A DNA stretch of 64,000 nucleotides from positions 5,146,001 through 5,210,000 of the forward strand of contig NZ_CP112880.1 in NCBI RefSeq assembly GCF_028747205.1. Direction: 5' to 3'. Position numbers and translations under genes: made by a program. How positions within the stretch are numbered: the stretch's first letter is position 1; every line of letters begins with the position of its first letter. This stretch comes from Streptomyces sp. CA-278952 (lineage in GTDB: Bacteria > Actinomycetota > Actinomycetes > Streptomycetales > Streptomycetaceae). This document shows, piece after piece, positions 45,639 through 53,809 of this stretch. Below the pieces are notes generated by a model, which saw only the letters and a program-made list of their open reading frames with translations, ran no database searches and was not told the origin of the DNA.

Positions 45639-47452
45639 GCCCGGTCATGGACCTTGCGACGCTCAAGGCCTTCAAGCCGACGGAGTACGAAGAGGCCGCG
45701 GACGGCTATCGGACGACCGGTGACATGGCCTCCGAGGCCAAGGACGCGCTCGACAACCGGATCAGTGTGGAACTCCGCAACCAGCTGGAGGGCGATGCGG
45801 CGAAGGCGGCAGTCGAGGAACTGAAGAGCCTCTCGAAGAACTTCCACTACACGCAGACCGAGTGCGGTCTGGTGAGCACCGCGCTGAACGGCTTCGCCTT
45901 CGACATCGCGGTGGCCAAGCGCAAGCTGGAAGCGGCCATGGAGGACGCCCGGGCCGACGGCTGCACGGTGAACGCGAACGGCTCCGTCTCGTATCCGGCG
46001 GGCAGGAAGCCCGGCGACGAGAAGACGGCGGACGGCGGCACGGTGACCGGGAGCGCGGGAGGCAGCCCGACGTCCGACGCGCTGGAGCGCCAGGCGATGA
46101 ACATCCACCCGAACCCGTACTACGGCAGGGCGATGGCCTACGCGAACCGGATCGCCGACGCTCTGGAAGAGGCCACGGACGCGGACACGAAGTGGGCGCC
46201 GAAGCTGCGCGCACTGAAGGCCGACGACGACTTGGAGGTCTCCCACCCGGACTGGGCGGACGCGCAGTCGGACACGGGCGGAGTCCGCGAGGCGGGCAAG
46301 GCCTATCTCGACTCCCTGCCGGAGCCCCCGAAGGACGGCAGCCCGAAGGACAACGCAGCCTGGTGGAAGAGCCTCAGCGCGGAGGACCAGTCGGCCCACC
46401 TCGCCTTGAACGCCGCTTCGGTCGGAGCGCTCGACGGTCTGCCCGCTGTGACCCGTGACGAGGCGAACCGTATGGTGCTGGCGCAGACCAGGGGCCATGT
46501 GGAGCAGGAGCTTGCCAAGATTCCAGAGCCTCCGAGGTATTCGCCCAACCCCAATGGCCCGTACCCGGCCGTCATCCAGAACGACAGCTGGTCCAAGTGG
46601 AACGAGAAGCACGGTGAGCGGCACGCGGAGCTCACCAAGTCGAATGAGGGCATGAAGAGCATTCAGGCACGGTTCGACTCGACGGGCACCAAGGGCCTTC
46701 CGGAGGCGTACCTACTCGGATTCAGCACTGATGGAAACGGGCGAGCGATCGTCGCGAACGGAAACCCGGACACTGCTGACCATCAGGCGGTCTATGTCCC
46801 GGGCACGACATCGAACCTGAGCAGTGTCAGCGGGGATATCAACCGGATGGCGAACGTGTGGCGTGTGGCCACTGACGAGGCGGACGGTGGCACGGTTTCC
46901 ACCATTACCTGGCTCGGCTACGATGCGCCGCAGAGCATTGTGAAAGACGCGGCATTCAGCCATTACGCGGACGACGGCGCGCCGGCCTACAACCGATTCC
47001 TCGATGGCCTCGACGCCTCGCGTACCGCCGATTCGGACCCGCACCGCACGGCAATCGGCCACTCGTACGGTACGACGCTGATCGGGTCCGCGGCTCGGCA
47101 GGGCGAGCTGAACGTGGACGACGTGATCCTCGCAGGCAGCCCCGGTGTTCAAGTGAGCAAAGCTGAACATCTGGACGTATCCGAAGGGCACGTATGGAAC
47201 CAGGAAGCGGACTGGGACGTGGTCCCGGACATCGGGCGATTCGGGCACGGCGGAACGGACTGGGACGGCGCTTGGGTCATCCCTAGCGACCCAATCTTCG
47301 GCGCTAACCAGATGACTACGGACACCGATGGCCACAGTGACTACTGGAAAGAGAACACCAAGAGCCTCCAGAATCAAGGCCTGGTGGTAGCGGGTCATGG
47401 CGACGAGGCCGACTTGGAACCGATGCCGCCAGCTCACCAGCGGGGCCGATAG
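45635..47452 (+). CDS. DUF1023 alpha/beta hydrolase, putative type VII effector
   Basis: 605 residues from GTG 45635 (overlapping the previous stop); ATG 45647 is possible. The first ~300 residues are helical, with 'DLATLKAFKPTEYEEAADGYR' resembling the N-terminus of secreted WXG/LXG-type proteins. The C-terminal DUF1023 domain has the nucleophile elbow 'AIGHSYGTTLIG' near residue 470, preceded by 'TITWLGYDAPQS' and followed by 'DDVILAGSPGV', with a late Asp/His pair around 'DTDGHSDYW'. DUF1023 enzymes are lipase/esterase-like. Two lipoprotein genes directly follow and could act as immunity or accessory proteins. Confidence 0.82.
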   Translation: MSPVMDLATLKAFKPTEYEEAADGYRTTGDMASEAKDALDNRISVELRNQLEGDAAKAAVEELKSLSKNFHYTQTECGLVSTALNGFAFDIAVAKRKLEAAMEDARADGCTVNANGSVSYPAGRKPGDEKTADGGTVTGSAGGSPTSDALERQAMNIHPNPYYGRAMAYANRIADALEEATDADTKWAPKLRALKADDDLEVSHPDWADAQSDTGGVREAGKAYLDSLPEPPKDGSPKDNAAWWKSLSAEDQSAHLALNAASVGALDGLPAVTRDEANRMVLAQTRGHVEQELAKIPEPPRYSPNPNGPYPAVIQNDSWSKWNEKHGERHAELTKSNEGMKSIQARFDSTGTKGLPEAYLLGFSTDGNGRAIVANGNPDTADHQAVYVPGTTSNLSSVSGDINRMANVWRVATDEADGGTVSTITWLGYDAPQSIVKDAAFSHYADDGAPAYNRFLDGLDASRTADSDPHRTAIGHSYGTTLIGSAARQGELNVDDVILAGSPGVQVSKAEHLDVSEGHVWNQEADWDVVPDIGRFGHGGTDWDGAWVIPSDPIFGANQMTTDTDGHSDYWKENTKSLQNQGLVVAGHGDEADLEPMPPAHQRGR

Positions 47453-47569
47453 CCATTTTTGACCGACGCCGTTGCCGGGGCCGGTCGTCAGACAGTGTGA
47501 CGCCTGGTCCAATCTCCCGTACGAACCGATCGGCCTGTATTGCGGCCAGAACCACCGAGGCTCCTCGAC

Positions 47570-48106
47570 GTGAAGAACACACTGGGCGCACAGGCGCTCC
47601 TCGTTTCCCTCACCATTACGACTCTGACCGGATGCAGCAGCATGACTGACGCCAAGGACTCTGACGAACTCCCCTCCGCCGGCACGAGTACATCGCTCTC
47701 CGCCGCCGACCAGGCAGAGAAGGTCTCCAGTGAGATTTACGATCTGATCGGCATCAAAGGAAAGGCTTCAGACACCGGCCCCGGTGTCTCGGAGTGCAGC
47801 GGGAAGGATCCGGACAAGTACTTCCAAATCTTTCATCCCTGGAGCTTCACTCCGGCATCGGCCGACCAGCTCGATGGTGTGATGGAAGGGCTCAAGGAGA
47901 AACTATCCAAGCACGGCTGGAAAGTAACGGACTACGGACCTGGCACCAGCAAGAACAAGAGCATCAGTCTCACGGCCGATAACGACGGGAAGAAGCACAG
48001 TGTAAGGATCACTCACTACGATAAGCGAAACCCGCCGAAACTGAGCTTGATGGTGGTGTCCGGCTGCTATCAGGTCCCTGCGGGTGAGAAGGTCCAGCAC
48101 TTCTGA
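47570..48106 (+). CDS. Lipoprotein A, paralogue of the next lipoprotein
   Basis: 178 residues from GTG 47570, the start supported because the same CGAGG...CTCGAC-GTG context occurs before its paralogue. Signal peptide and lipobox: 'LLVSLTITTLTGC'. The mature part includes 'SSEIYDLIGIKGKASDTG', 'CSGKDPDKYFQIFHPWSFTPAS' and a C-terminal 'LMVVSGCYQVPAGEKV'; the two mature cysteines could pair. No named family is recognised. It sits 117 bases after the DUF1023 gene and is followed by a terminator. Confidence 0.82.
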   Translation: MKNTLGAQALLVSLTITTLTGCSSMTDAKDSDELPSAGTSTSLSAADQAEKVSSEIYDLIGIKGKASDTGPGVSECSGKDPDKYFQIFHPWSFTPASADQLDGVMEGLKEKLSKHGWKVTDYGPGTSKNKSISLTADNDGKKHSVRITHYDKRNPPKLSLMVVSGCYQVPAGEKVQHF

Positions 48107-48120
48107 GTTCAGTACCCGAG

Positions 48121-48163
48121 CCCAGAGGGCAAGGCGGTTCTACGCTCCGACTTGCCCTCTGGG
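48121..48163. terminator. Terminator after lipoprotein A
   Basis: CCCAGAGGGCAAG (48121-48133) pairs perfectly with CTTGCCCTCTGGG (48151-48163), a 13-bp stem with a 17-base loop, 15 bases after the stop. Confidence 0.85.
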
Positions 48164-48209
48164 TCTCTGGTCCGACGATATGTGACGGGCCGGTGCGGAT
48201 AGGTGGAAA

Positions 48210-48341
48210 TTGAGGAATGGAACCTTCGGTAGCGTATTTCCGGGTGCCGCACTATTTGCCGCACTCACAGGATGCGGCGCGACCGACCAGGTAGATTACA
48301 ACCCATGCTCCGGACCGGTAGACCGAGGTTGCTCGACGTGA
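48210..48341 (+). pseudogene. Short lipobox-containing ORF, probable lipoprotein remnant
   Basis: A 43-codon frame beginning at TTG 48210 reads '...FPGAALFAALTGCGATDQVDYNPC...', which is a typical lipoprotein signal end and lipobox, then stops. Its TGA overlaps the GTG start of lipoprotein B (GTGA, 48338-48341). It may be the decayed 5' end of a third copy, or a tiny translated lipopeptide coupled to lipoprotein B. There is no strong ribosome site. Confidence 0.4.
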
Positions 48342-48871
48342 AGACTAGACTGGGCGCGCAGGCTTTCCTCGTATCCACGGCTCTCGCTACCTTCACCGGA
48401 TGCAGCATGGCTGACGACAAGAACTCCAACCCGCCCCTCTCCGCTGGGACCAGCACGTCGAGGGAAGCTGTTGAAACGACCAAGAAGGTTTCCAGTGAGC
48501 TCTACGATTTGATCGGAATCAAGGGAGAGGCGTCCAACAGTGGAGCGGGCGTCACAGAGTGTGGAAACAAGGATCCGGACAAATACTTCCAGATCTTCCA
48601 CCCGTGGAGCTTCACTCCGGCATCGGTCGACCAACTTGATGGCGTGATGGAGCGGCTCAAGGAGGAACTCCCGAAGCACGGCTGGAAAGTCGTCGAGTAC
48701 GGGCCCAATACGAGCAAGAACAAGAGCATGCAGCTCACAGCCGACAACGACAAGAAGAAGCACAGCGTCAAGATCACTCATTTCGCGAAGGGCAAGACGC
48801 CAAGCCTGAACCTGATGGTTGTGTCCGGCTGTTATCAGGTCCCGGACGGCGAGAAGGTCGACCGATTCTGA
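48338..48871 (+). CDS. Lipoprotein B, tandem paralogue of lipoprotein A
   Basis: 177 residues from GTG 48338. It aligns along its length with lipoprotein A: lipobox 'STALATFTGC', 'SSELYDLIGIKGEASNSG', 'CGNKDPDKYFQIFHPWSFTPAS', 'LPKHGWKVVEYGPNTSKNKSM' and 'LMVVSGCYQVPDGEKV'. The strong conservation of the mature part with divergence near the N-terminus indicates a duplication. Being next to a putative exported hydrolase, the pair could be immunity proteins held on the outer membrane face, but that is inference. Confidence 0.82.
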   Translation: MKTRLGAQAFLVSTALATFTGCSMADDKNSNPPLSAGTSTSREAVETTKKVSSELYDLIGIKGEASNSGAGVTECGNKDPDKYFQIFHPWSFTPASVDQLDGVMERLKEELPKHGWKVVEYGPNTSKNKSMQLTADNDKKKHSVKITHFAKGKTPSLNLMVVSGCYQVPDGEKVDRF

Positions 48872-48892
48872 GGATGCCGCAGTGTTACCGGA

Positions 48893-48922
48893 GCGGCGTG
48901 AGGTGGCTGCCGCTCACGCCGC
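48893..48922. terminator. Terminator between lipoprotein B and the JmjC gene
   Basis: GCGGCGTGAG (48893-48902) and CTCACGCCGC (48913-48922) form a 10-bp stem with a 10-base loop between convergent genes. Confidence 0.8.
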
Positions 48923-48951
48923 CCGGAGCAGTCGGCTCAGCTCTCAGCGGC

Positions 48952-49851
48952 TCAGGTGGTGTATTCCTTCTCCGATACGGCGGCTCGGGCCAGGAACCGA
49001 GCGAAGTCGTCCAGATCGAGACCAGTCAAGTGCTCGATCAGCGCCTGACGGACGTCCCGCACACGTTGGGGTAGGTGCTGGCCCGTGATCTCGCCGGGAA
49101 GGATGACGCGCCGGAAGACGTCCTTCTCGATCACACCGCCTACGAGCTTCTCCGCGATCCAGACCGGCGTGCGTTCCCGGATCGCGAACGTCAGGTGGAT
49201 GCTGCGGTCCTGCGCGTCGAGCGTATGAGGGTGGTGCACCCACCCTCTCGGCAGGACCAGGGACTGACCCGGCCGGAGATCGACCTCCAGATCGGGGCCC
49301 GCGGCCTCCCACTGCGGGATGAAGCCGGGGTCCCAGACGCGGAAGGATTCCTGGTACTCCCGCATCGGGGAGGGAAACATCGGGCGCCAGAGCTGCCACC
49401 GTTTGGTGCCCGCGATCTGCACGATGACGGCCATCTGCTGATCCCAGTGGTGGAGCAGGCCTTGACGGCCGGGTGGGGTCACGAAGGCGTGCAGGTAGTT
49501 GCTGTAGCCGGTCTCCTGCTGAATGCCACGGGAGACGTCCGCCAGGAAGGGGACGACCCGCTGGAGGTTGCCGAGCCGGATCGTGTGGCCGTCCTCGTAG
49601 AGGCTCCGCAGCTTCGCCGGGTCGGTCCGACCCGCCGTGCGGTGGCGGTCGGGGTGCAGCGCCGTGCCGTCACTCACGACGGCGATCTCGTCCGCGGGCA
49701 CGCACCCGGTGTCCAGGTAATGGTCGATGGCCTCCGCGTTGATCACACGGTCGAGCTCGCCGGCCTCGCGTTCGTACACGCATGGCTCGTCCGGCCAGGA
49801 GGTCAGGAGTGCTGTCACGCCCGGTTCGGGCAGTAAGAGGTTGAGTGACAC
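48952..49851 (-). CDS. JmjC/cupin-4 family Fe(II)/2-oxoglutarate oxygenase
   Basis: 299 residues from GTG 49851 (GAGGAAG upstream). The facial triad is visible: 'GLLHHWDQQMAVIVQIAGTKRW' gives His135 and Asp137, and 'LVLPRGWVHHPHT' gives the distal His (206 or 207). The fold is that of the ribosomal-oxygenase/JmjC group, which hydroxylates Arg, His, Asn or Asp side chains of proteins and peptides. As the last gene of a small operon with a short DUF397-like protein, a peptide or protein target encoded nearby is plausible. The substrate is unproven. Confidence 0.87.
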   Translation of the reverse strand: MSLNLLLPEPGVTALLTSWPDEPCVYEREAGELDRVINAEAIDHYLDTGCVPADEIAVVSDGTALHPDRHRTAGRTDPAKLRSLYEDGHTIRLGNLQRVVPFLADVSRGIQQETGYSNYLHAFVTPPGRQGLLHHWDQQMAVIVQIAGTKRWQLWRPMFPSPMREYQESFRVWDPGFIPQWEAAGPDLEVDLRPGQSLVLPRGWVHHPHTLDAQDRSIHLTFAIRERTPVWIAEKLVGGVIEKDVFRRVILPGEITGQHLPQRVRDVRQALIEHLTGLDLDDFARFLARAAVSEKEYTT

Positions 49852-49892
49852 GGATGGCTTCCTCGCTTCACGTCACCGAAGGGGTACGGAGG

Positions 49893-50342
49893 TCAGGCGG
49901 GCGGGAGGGGGCACGGGAGGCCGGGATGGTGGTGGTTGAGGCAGCACACCACCGAGAAGGAGAGCAGGCTCTGGGACTTGGTGTAGTGCACCCAGCAGAC
50001 GTCGACCCCTCGGGGGAGGGAGTCCATCGCGTGCGCGATCTTGTGTTCCAGGGTGACGTAGGCGCGGCCGCCGTCGTCCCTCTCCGCAGGGGGATTCGCC
50101 TCGTACGTGCTCTTCAACCACGTGACGGCGGCCACCACACGGGTCCAGGTGCGGTCCGTAGCCGTCTGGTTCTGCCGCATGAGCCAATGGCCGGTCATGA
50201 GGGGCGGCAGCGTCGAGGCGACGAAGGCGCGGGTGTGTTCGTAGTTCAGTTCTGCACCCGGACGGCGTAGGGCCTCCTGGCCGTACGCGTCCCTGCTGCC
50301 GGTCCACGGACCGTATCCGTGCCAGTGCCCTGACCAGGTCAT
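49893..50342 (-). CDS. Uncharacterised 149-residue protein of the JmjC operon
   Basis: The ATG at 50342 follows AAGGGCGCAG. The sequence is Trp-, His- and Tyr-rich: 'MTWSGHWHGYGPWTGSRDAYGQEALRRPG', then 'LMTGHWLMRQNQTATDRTWTRVVAAVTWL', and a C-terminus with 'VCCLNHHHPGLPCPLPP'. I recognise no family. It lies between the DUF397-like gene (behind a hairpin) and the JmjC gene 41 bases downstream, so it is probably co-expressed with the oxygenase. Confidence 0.65.
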   Translation of the reverse strand: MTWSGHWHGYGPWTGSRDAYGQEALRRPGAELNYEHTRAFVASTLPPLMTGHWLMRQNQTATDRTWTRVVAAVTWLKSTYEANPPAERDDGGRAYVTLEHKIAHAMDSLPRGVDVCWVHYTKSQSLLSFSVVCCLNHHHPGLPCPLPPA

Positions 50343-50365
50343 CTGCGCCCTTCGCTAGGGGAGAC

Positions 50366-50396
50366 GGGCCGGCCCGGAACCTGTCCGGGCCGGCCC
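50366..50396. terminator. Strong hairpin inside the JmjC operon (attenuator)
   Basis: GGGCCGGCCCGGA (50366-50378) pairs with TCCGGGCCGGCCC (50384-50396), a 13-bp perfect stem with a 5-base loop. It lies 36 bases downstream of the minus-strand DUF397-like gene and 24 bases upstream of the 149-residue protein gene. It would lower expression of the downstream genes relative to the small protein. Confidence 0.8.
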
Positions 50397-50432
50397 ACTA
50401 CGTGGTGCTTCGTGCTCAGGAAGGGAGCCAGG

Positions 50433-50675
50433 TTAGAGCGTCAGGCCCCTCGTCCTGACCCACCCGGTGGCGAAGTCGTCGAGCTCGGCCTCGGTGAAGC
50501 GCAGCTCCTTGCCCGCGCCCTCGGGCTTGCTGTCGCGGATGACGAAAGAGGCCTCCGCGCCGGGGATGGCGGCGAGGCTCACGCAGGTCTCGTTGGAGCC
50601 ACCGGCGTTGCCGCCGCAGTAGGCGGCGAAGGCGTCGGCCGGCGGGATCGGCAGTGCGTAGAGGTTTCCGTTCAT
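50433..50675 (-). CDS. DUF397-like small protein, candidate peptide substrate
   Basis: 80 residues from ATG 50675 (AAAGGGA upstream). The C-terminal half matches the DUF397 pattern: 'CVSLAAIPGAEASFVIRDSKPEGAGKELRFTEAELDDFATGW', read in pieces. The N-terminal part 'ALPIPPADAFAAYCGGNAGGSNETC' departs from ordinary DUF397 proteins, which begin W.KSS.S...NCVE, and contains a Gly/Asn/Ser stretch between two cysteines. Unlike normal members it has no adjacent XRE partner in the same operon. A hairpin follows it, as often seen after precursor-peptide genes. Function is unknown. Confidence 0.7.
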   Translation of the reverse strand: MNGNLYALPIPPADAFAAYCGGNAGGSNETCVSLAAIPGAEASFVIRDSKPEGAGKELRFTEAELDDFATGWVRTRGLTL

Positions 50676-50843
50676 GGGAGAGTCCCTTTCGGTGCTGATG
50701 TCGCGGAGATTCGGTCTCCGCACCGTCGTGCTCCTGGCCCCGCCCGGCTGCCGACCGTCCATGGAGACAGCCGGGCGGGAGTCTGTGAGGCTGATGGGAT
50801 GTGCTGTTCTGGCCTGCGGCGCGTGGAGGGGCGCGGTGCCTGG

Positions 50844-50933
50844 CTACCGGCCTGACCACACCGCCGCGATGATCGACGAGCCGATGGCGGCGAGGCAGAC
50901 GACGTATCCGATCTGCCGGGTCCGCTCGCTCAC
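50844..50933 (-). CDS. 29-residue membrane peptide, coupled to the DUF6415-like gene
   Basis: The frame from GTG 50933 to TAG at 50844 encodes 'MSERTRQIGYVVCLAAIGSS' followed by IIAAVWSGR. This is a short basic N-terminus, one hydrophobic segment and a basic C-terminus, the layout of a single-pass membrane peptide. Its GTG overlaps the stop of the upstream gene (GTGA at 50930-50933), the coupling arrangement used repeatedly by real genes in this window. It is too short for ordinary gene calling. Confidence 0.6.
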   Translation of the reverse strand: MSERTRQIGYVVCLAAIGSSIIAAVWSGR

Positions 50934-51373
50934 CGCCCCGTACCTTGCCCTCGCCCCGGTACCGGCCGTACAGGAAGGGGAGGTCGGGACGAGATCGCTC
51001 CTCCCGCACCATCGGCATCGTTCATCGCAGCGAGCTTCCGGAGAACCCGGGCCAGCGCTCGGACATGGCAGTGGACCTGATGCGACAGGGCTTCCGGAGC
51101 CGGAGGGTTGTCGAGGAGGTGGGCCGCCTCCAGCAGGTAGCCACGGTCAGCCCCACTCATGGCTCGCGCTCCGACCGACAGAGTGCCGACGAGGGCTACC
51201 GCCCGGCCGCGCAAGGAAACTGCCGCGTCGTCGAGTTCCGCGCGGGTGGTCGTACCGAGACGGAAGGCGAGTACGCGCCGCACCTCGTGCTCCGTGTCAG
51301 CCTCCTCACCTGCCGCTACCGCCCTGGGGCGGCCTGCGCCTGTGGCGCTGCTTGTCTTCACTACGTCGGTCAC
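50930..51373 (-). CDS. DUF6415-like helical protein, first gene of the JmjC operon
   Basis: 147 residues from GTG 51373 with GCGGAGA upstream. A largely helical protein with 'RAELDDAAVSLRGRAVALVGTLSVGARAMSGADRGYLLEAAHLLDN', read in pieces, and 'CHVRALARVLRKLAAMND'. This resembles the DUF6415 proteins that accompany small-peptide loci in Streptomyces, from memory only. It is transcribed away from an XRE/TPR-type regulator 125 bases away. Confidence 0.6.
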   Translation of the reverse strand: MTDVVKTSSATGAGRPRAVAAGEEADTEHEVRRVLAFRLGTTTRAELDDAAVSLRGRAVALVGTLSVGARAMSGADRGYLLEAAHLLDNPPAPEALSHQVHCHVRALARVLRKLAAMNDADGAGGAISSRPPLPVRPVPGRGQGTGR

Positions 51374-51498
51374 CAGGCATCTCCGCTCATGGCCGCTTTT
51401 GATCGCGTTCTGTGTAGAGATAACTGCGCGGCGTGCTCATCCCGGTACCGTTGGAGACAGGCGTAACCGTGAAAGCCATGAATTTCCGGGGAGTTGGT

Positions 51499-52848
51499 GT
51501 GCCCGTGGCACCTGGGAGCGACCGCAACTCAGGCCTTGAGAACCTTCTGGAACAGGCCGGATGGTCCAGGACGCAGCTCGCGAACGCCGTGAATCGCACG
51601 GCTGCTGAAGCGGGAATGGCGTTGAGGTACGACCAGTCCGCCGTCTCCCACTGGCTGAGCGGCACGCAGCCGCGAGCACAGGTCCGGCCGGTGATCGTCG
51701 AAGTGCTCGAACGCAAGCTCGGCCGTCCGGTGACTTACGCCGAAGCGGGCCTGCGCTCGCCGAAGCCGGACCTGGCAGCAGACTCCGCGGACACCACAGA
51801 CTCCCTCTTGGACCTCGGAAGGGCTGACATGGACCCCTCACGGCGCGGAGTTGTCGCAGCAGGCCTGTACTCGGCTGCCCTTGCCGTCCCCCTCTTCGCA
51901 GGTGAGGCCTACGCCGAGGAACGGGAACGTTCGGTCCGGCCGACCGGGCGCATCGGCGCGGCTGAGGTGGCGACCGTCCGTACGATGACGGACCGCATCG
52001 CGGACATCCTCGACGAGCTCGGCGCGGGACACGCGCGACCCATGGCCGCCGCGTTCCTCGTCAACACCGTCGCGCCCTACCTGCGGGCATCCGCGACCGG
52101 ACCGGTGCGACGCGACATGCTCTCCGCCGCGTCCGACCTGACCTACCTCACCGGCTGGATGGCCATGTACGAGCGGGCTCACGGTCTCGGCCAGCAGTAC
52201 TACGTGAAGGCATTGCGCCTCGCCCAGGAAGCGTCCGACCACGTGACGTACTGCCGTACCTTGCGCGGCATGAGCCTCCAGGCATCCCATCTGCGGTACG
52301 GCCGGAGAGCCCTGGAGCTCGCCGACTCGGCAGCCGAGGCGGCACCGGATGCAGGGCCCCGCCTGGTGGCCTTCCTCCGCGGCCAGCAGGCGCACGCCTC
52401 CTCGATGGTCGGGGACCGCCGCGCCGCCTTTGAGAGGTTGCGTGAGGCGGAGTCCGCGCTCTCCCAAGCCGATTCCAGGCGGGAGTCGATCGGAGGCTAC
52501 GACCAGTCCGCTTACCAGTTCCACGTGGCCCACGTTCTGTACGAGACACGTGATCTGCCGGGCTCCATCGCAGCACTGAAGAGCTCACTCCGCGCGCAGC
52601 CCAAGCAGGAGAGGCAAGGGCGACTCCACGCCAATGCGGTCATGGCTCAGCGGCAGTTCGAGTTCGGCCATATCGAGGAGGCTTGCACCACGTGGGGCAC
52701 CTTCCTGGACGACTACGTAGGGCTCTCCTCTGCACGCGGTGACGAGCACTTCACCACTATGAGCAAACGCATCGCGCCGTACGGCAAGATCCGGGCTGCA
52801 CGCGAGCTCCAGGAGCGGTCGCGGCAGGTGGCGGGGATGAAGGGGTAG
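51499..52848 (+). CDS. XRE-type regulator with C-terminal TPR-like domain
   Basis: 449 residues from GTG 51499 (GGGGAG upstream); ATG 51478 is possible. The N-terminal HTH is 'LLEQAGWSRTQLANAVNRTAAEAGMALRYDQSAVSHWLSGTQPR', read in pieces. A Ser/Asp-rich linker and a helical repeat domain of about 300 residues follow ('ALRLAQEASDHVTYCRTLRGMSLQASHLRYGRRALELADSAAEAAP'), like the TPR regions of peptide-sensing regulators. It is divergent from the JmjC operon and upstream of the DUF6879 gene, and may control either. Confidence 0.85.
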   Translation: MPVAPGSDRNSGLENLLEQAGWSRTQLANAVNRTAAEAGMALRYDQSAVSHWLSGTQPRAQVRPVIVEVLERKLGRPVTYAEAGLRSPKPDLAADSADTTDSLLDLGRADMDPSRRGVVAAGLYSAALAVPLFAGEAYAEERERSVRPTGRIGAAEVATVRTMTDRIADILDELGAGHARPMAAAFLVNTVAPYLRASATGPVRRDMLSAASDLTYLTGWMAMYERAHGLGQQYYVKALRLAQEASDHVTYCRTLRGMSLQASHLRYGRRALELADSAAEAAPDAGPRLVAFLRGQQAHASSMVGDRRAAFERLREAESALSQADSRRESIGGYDQSAYQFHVAHVLYETRDLPGSIAALKSSLRAQPKQERQGRLHANAVMAQRQFEFGHIEEACTTWGTFLDDYVGLSSARGDEHFTTMSKRIAPYGKIRAARELQERSRQVAGMKG

Positions 52849-52952
52849 ATCGATGACCGACTGCGGTTGTTCGGCTCGGCTTCCACGCGCACTGAATGCT
52901 TACAACCTTTGAACGGCGGGCGGAACACCCTTCGAAGTGAGAGGAGGCCGTG

Positions 52953-53711
52953 ATGGCGCGGCAGTTGAGGCCTAGCGGCACGGGTAGCGGTGGCACGGGA
53001 AGCTCATCTGTCCATGAGGACGCGGCGAGTGGAGAGACCATCGTTCACGGACCGCCGTTGACCGCTGCCGACGATATCGCCCAGCTCCAGCGCCTGGCCG
53101 AGGGCGAGGGCGAGGTGGCGGTGGTCGTCCCGCGTGAGCTGTTGGTCGACTGGACGCCGAAGGGCGCGACCCGTCAGGCTCGGATCATCGGCCTGGACGA
53201 GTTCGAGGGCCTGTTCCGTACGTTTCGGCACTCGGCTTGGCGGTTGGAGGCCCGGCGGCGCTTCGCCAGTGACGAAGCCACGGACACGTACCGTCAGTTC
53301 GTCGAGACCGGCAGAGTCGACTGGTCCGTGGAGGATCCGTACTGCGAGCTGATCCGCTCCCAGACCGCACAGGGAAAGCGTGTCGAACGGGTGCGGATCG
53401 TTGATCAGCCGCCGACCACAGGGCAGCTTTACCTCCTCAACAACGCGAAGCGGAACAGTGGTCTGGGGGAGGATATTCGGAACGTATGGCGAGTGGATGC
53501 CGATCGTCTCCAACTCCCGTCCGAGGACTACTGGCTGTTCGACAGTCGGCTTGCCGCGAAGCTCCGATTCGACGACGAGGACCACCTCGTGGACGTCGAG
53601 TTGATCACCGAGCCGACCGAAGTCGTCCGATACTCCGTCATCCGAGATGCGGCATGGCACCACGCCGTGCCGTACGAAGAGTTCGCGGCGAAGCTAGGCG
53701 ACAGCGGGTAA
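52953..53711 (+). CDS. DUF6879 family protein
   Basis: 252 residues from ATG 52953, with AGGAGG five bases upstream. After a 55-residue polar region, the conserved DUF6879 core runs 'FEGLFRTFRHSAWRLEARRRFASDEATDTYRQF' (in pieces) to 'RDAAWHHAVPYEEFAAKL', with 'GKRVERVRIVDQPPTTGQLYLL' and 'DYWLFDSRLAAKLRFD' between. Proteins of this type are usually next to XRE regulators in Streptomyces, as here. Biochemical function is unknown. Confidence 0.85.
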   Translation: MARQLRPSGTGSGGTGSSSVHEDAASGETIVHGPPLTAADDIAQLQRLAEGEGEVAVVVPRELLVDWTPKGATRQARIIGLDEFEGLFRTFRHSAWRLEARRRFASDEATDTYRQFVETGRVDWSVEDPYCELIRSQTAQGKRVERVRIVDQPPTTGQLYLLNNAKRNSGLGEDIRNVWRVDADRLQLPSEDYWLFDSRLAAKLRFDDEDHLVDVELITEPTEVVRYSVIRDAAWHHAVPYEEFAAKLGDSG

Positions 53712-53809
53712 AGGCAGAAGGAGCAGACGCACGGAACGCGCCCGCAGCGCATCCGGAAGGGCACCCGCTGGGTCCGCAGATCAGCCGTTATGGCGTGATC
53801 AAGAACGGT

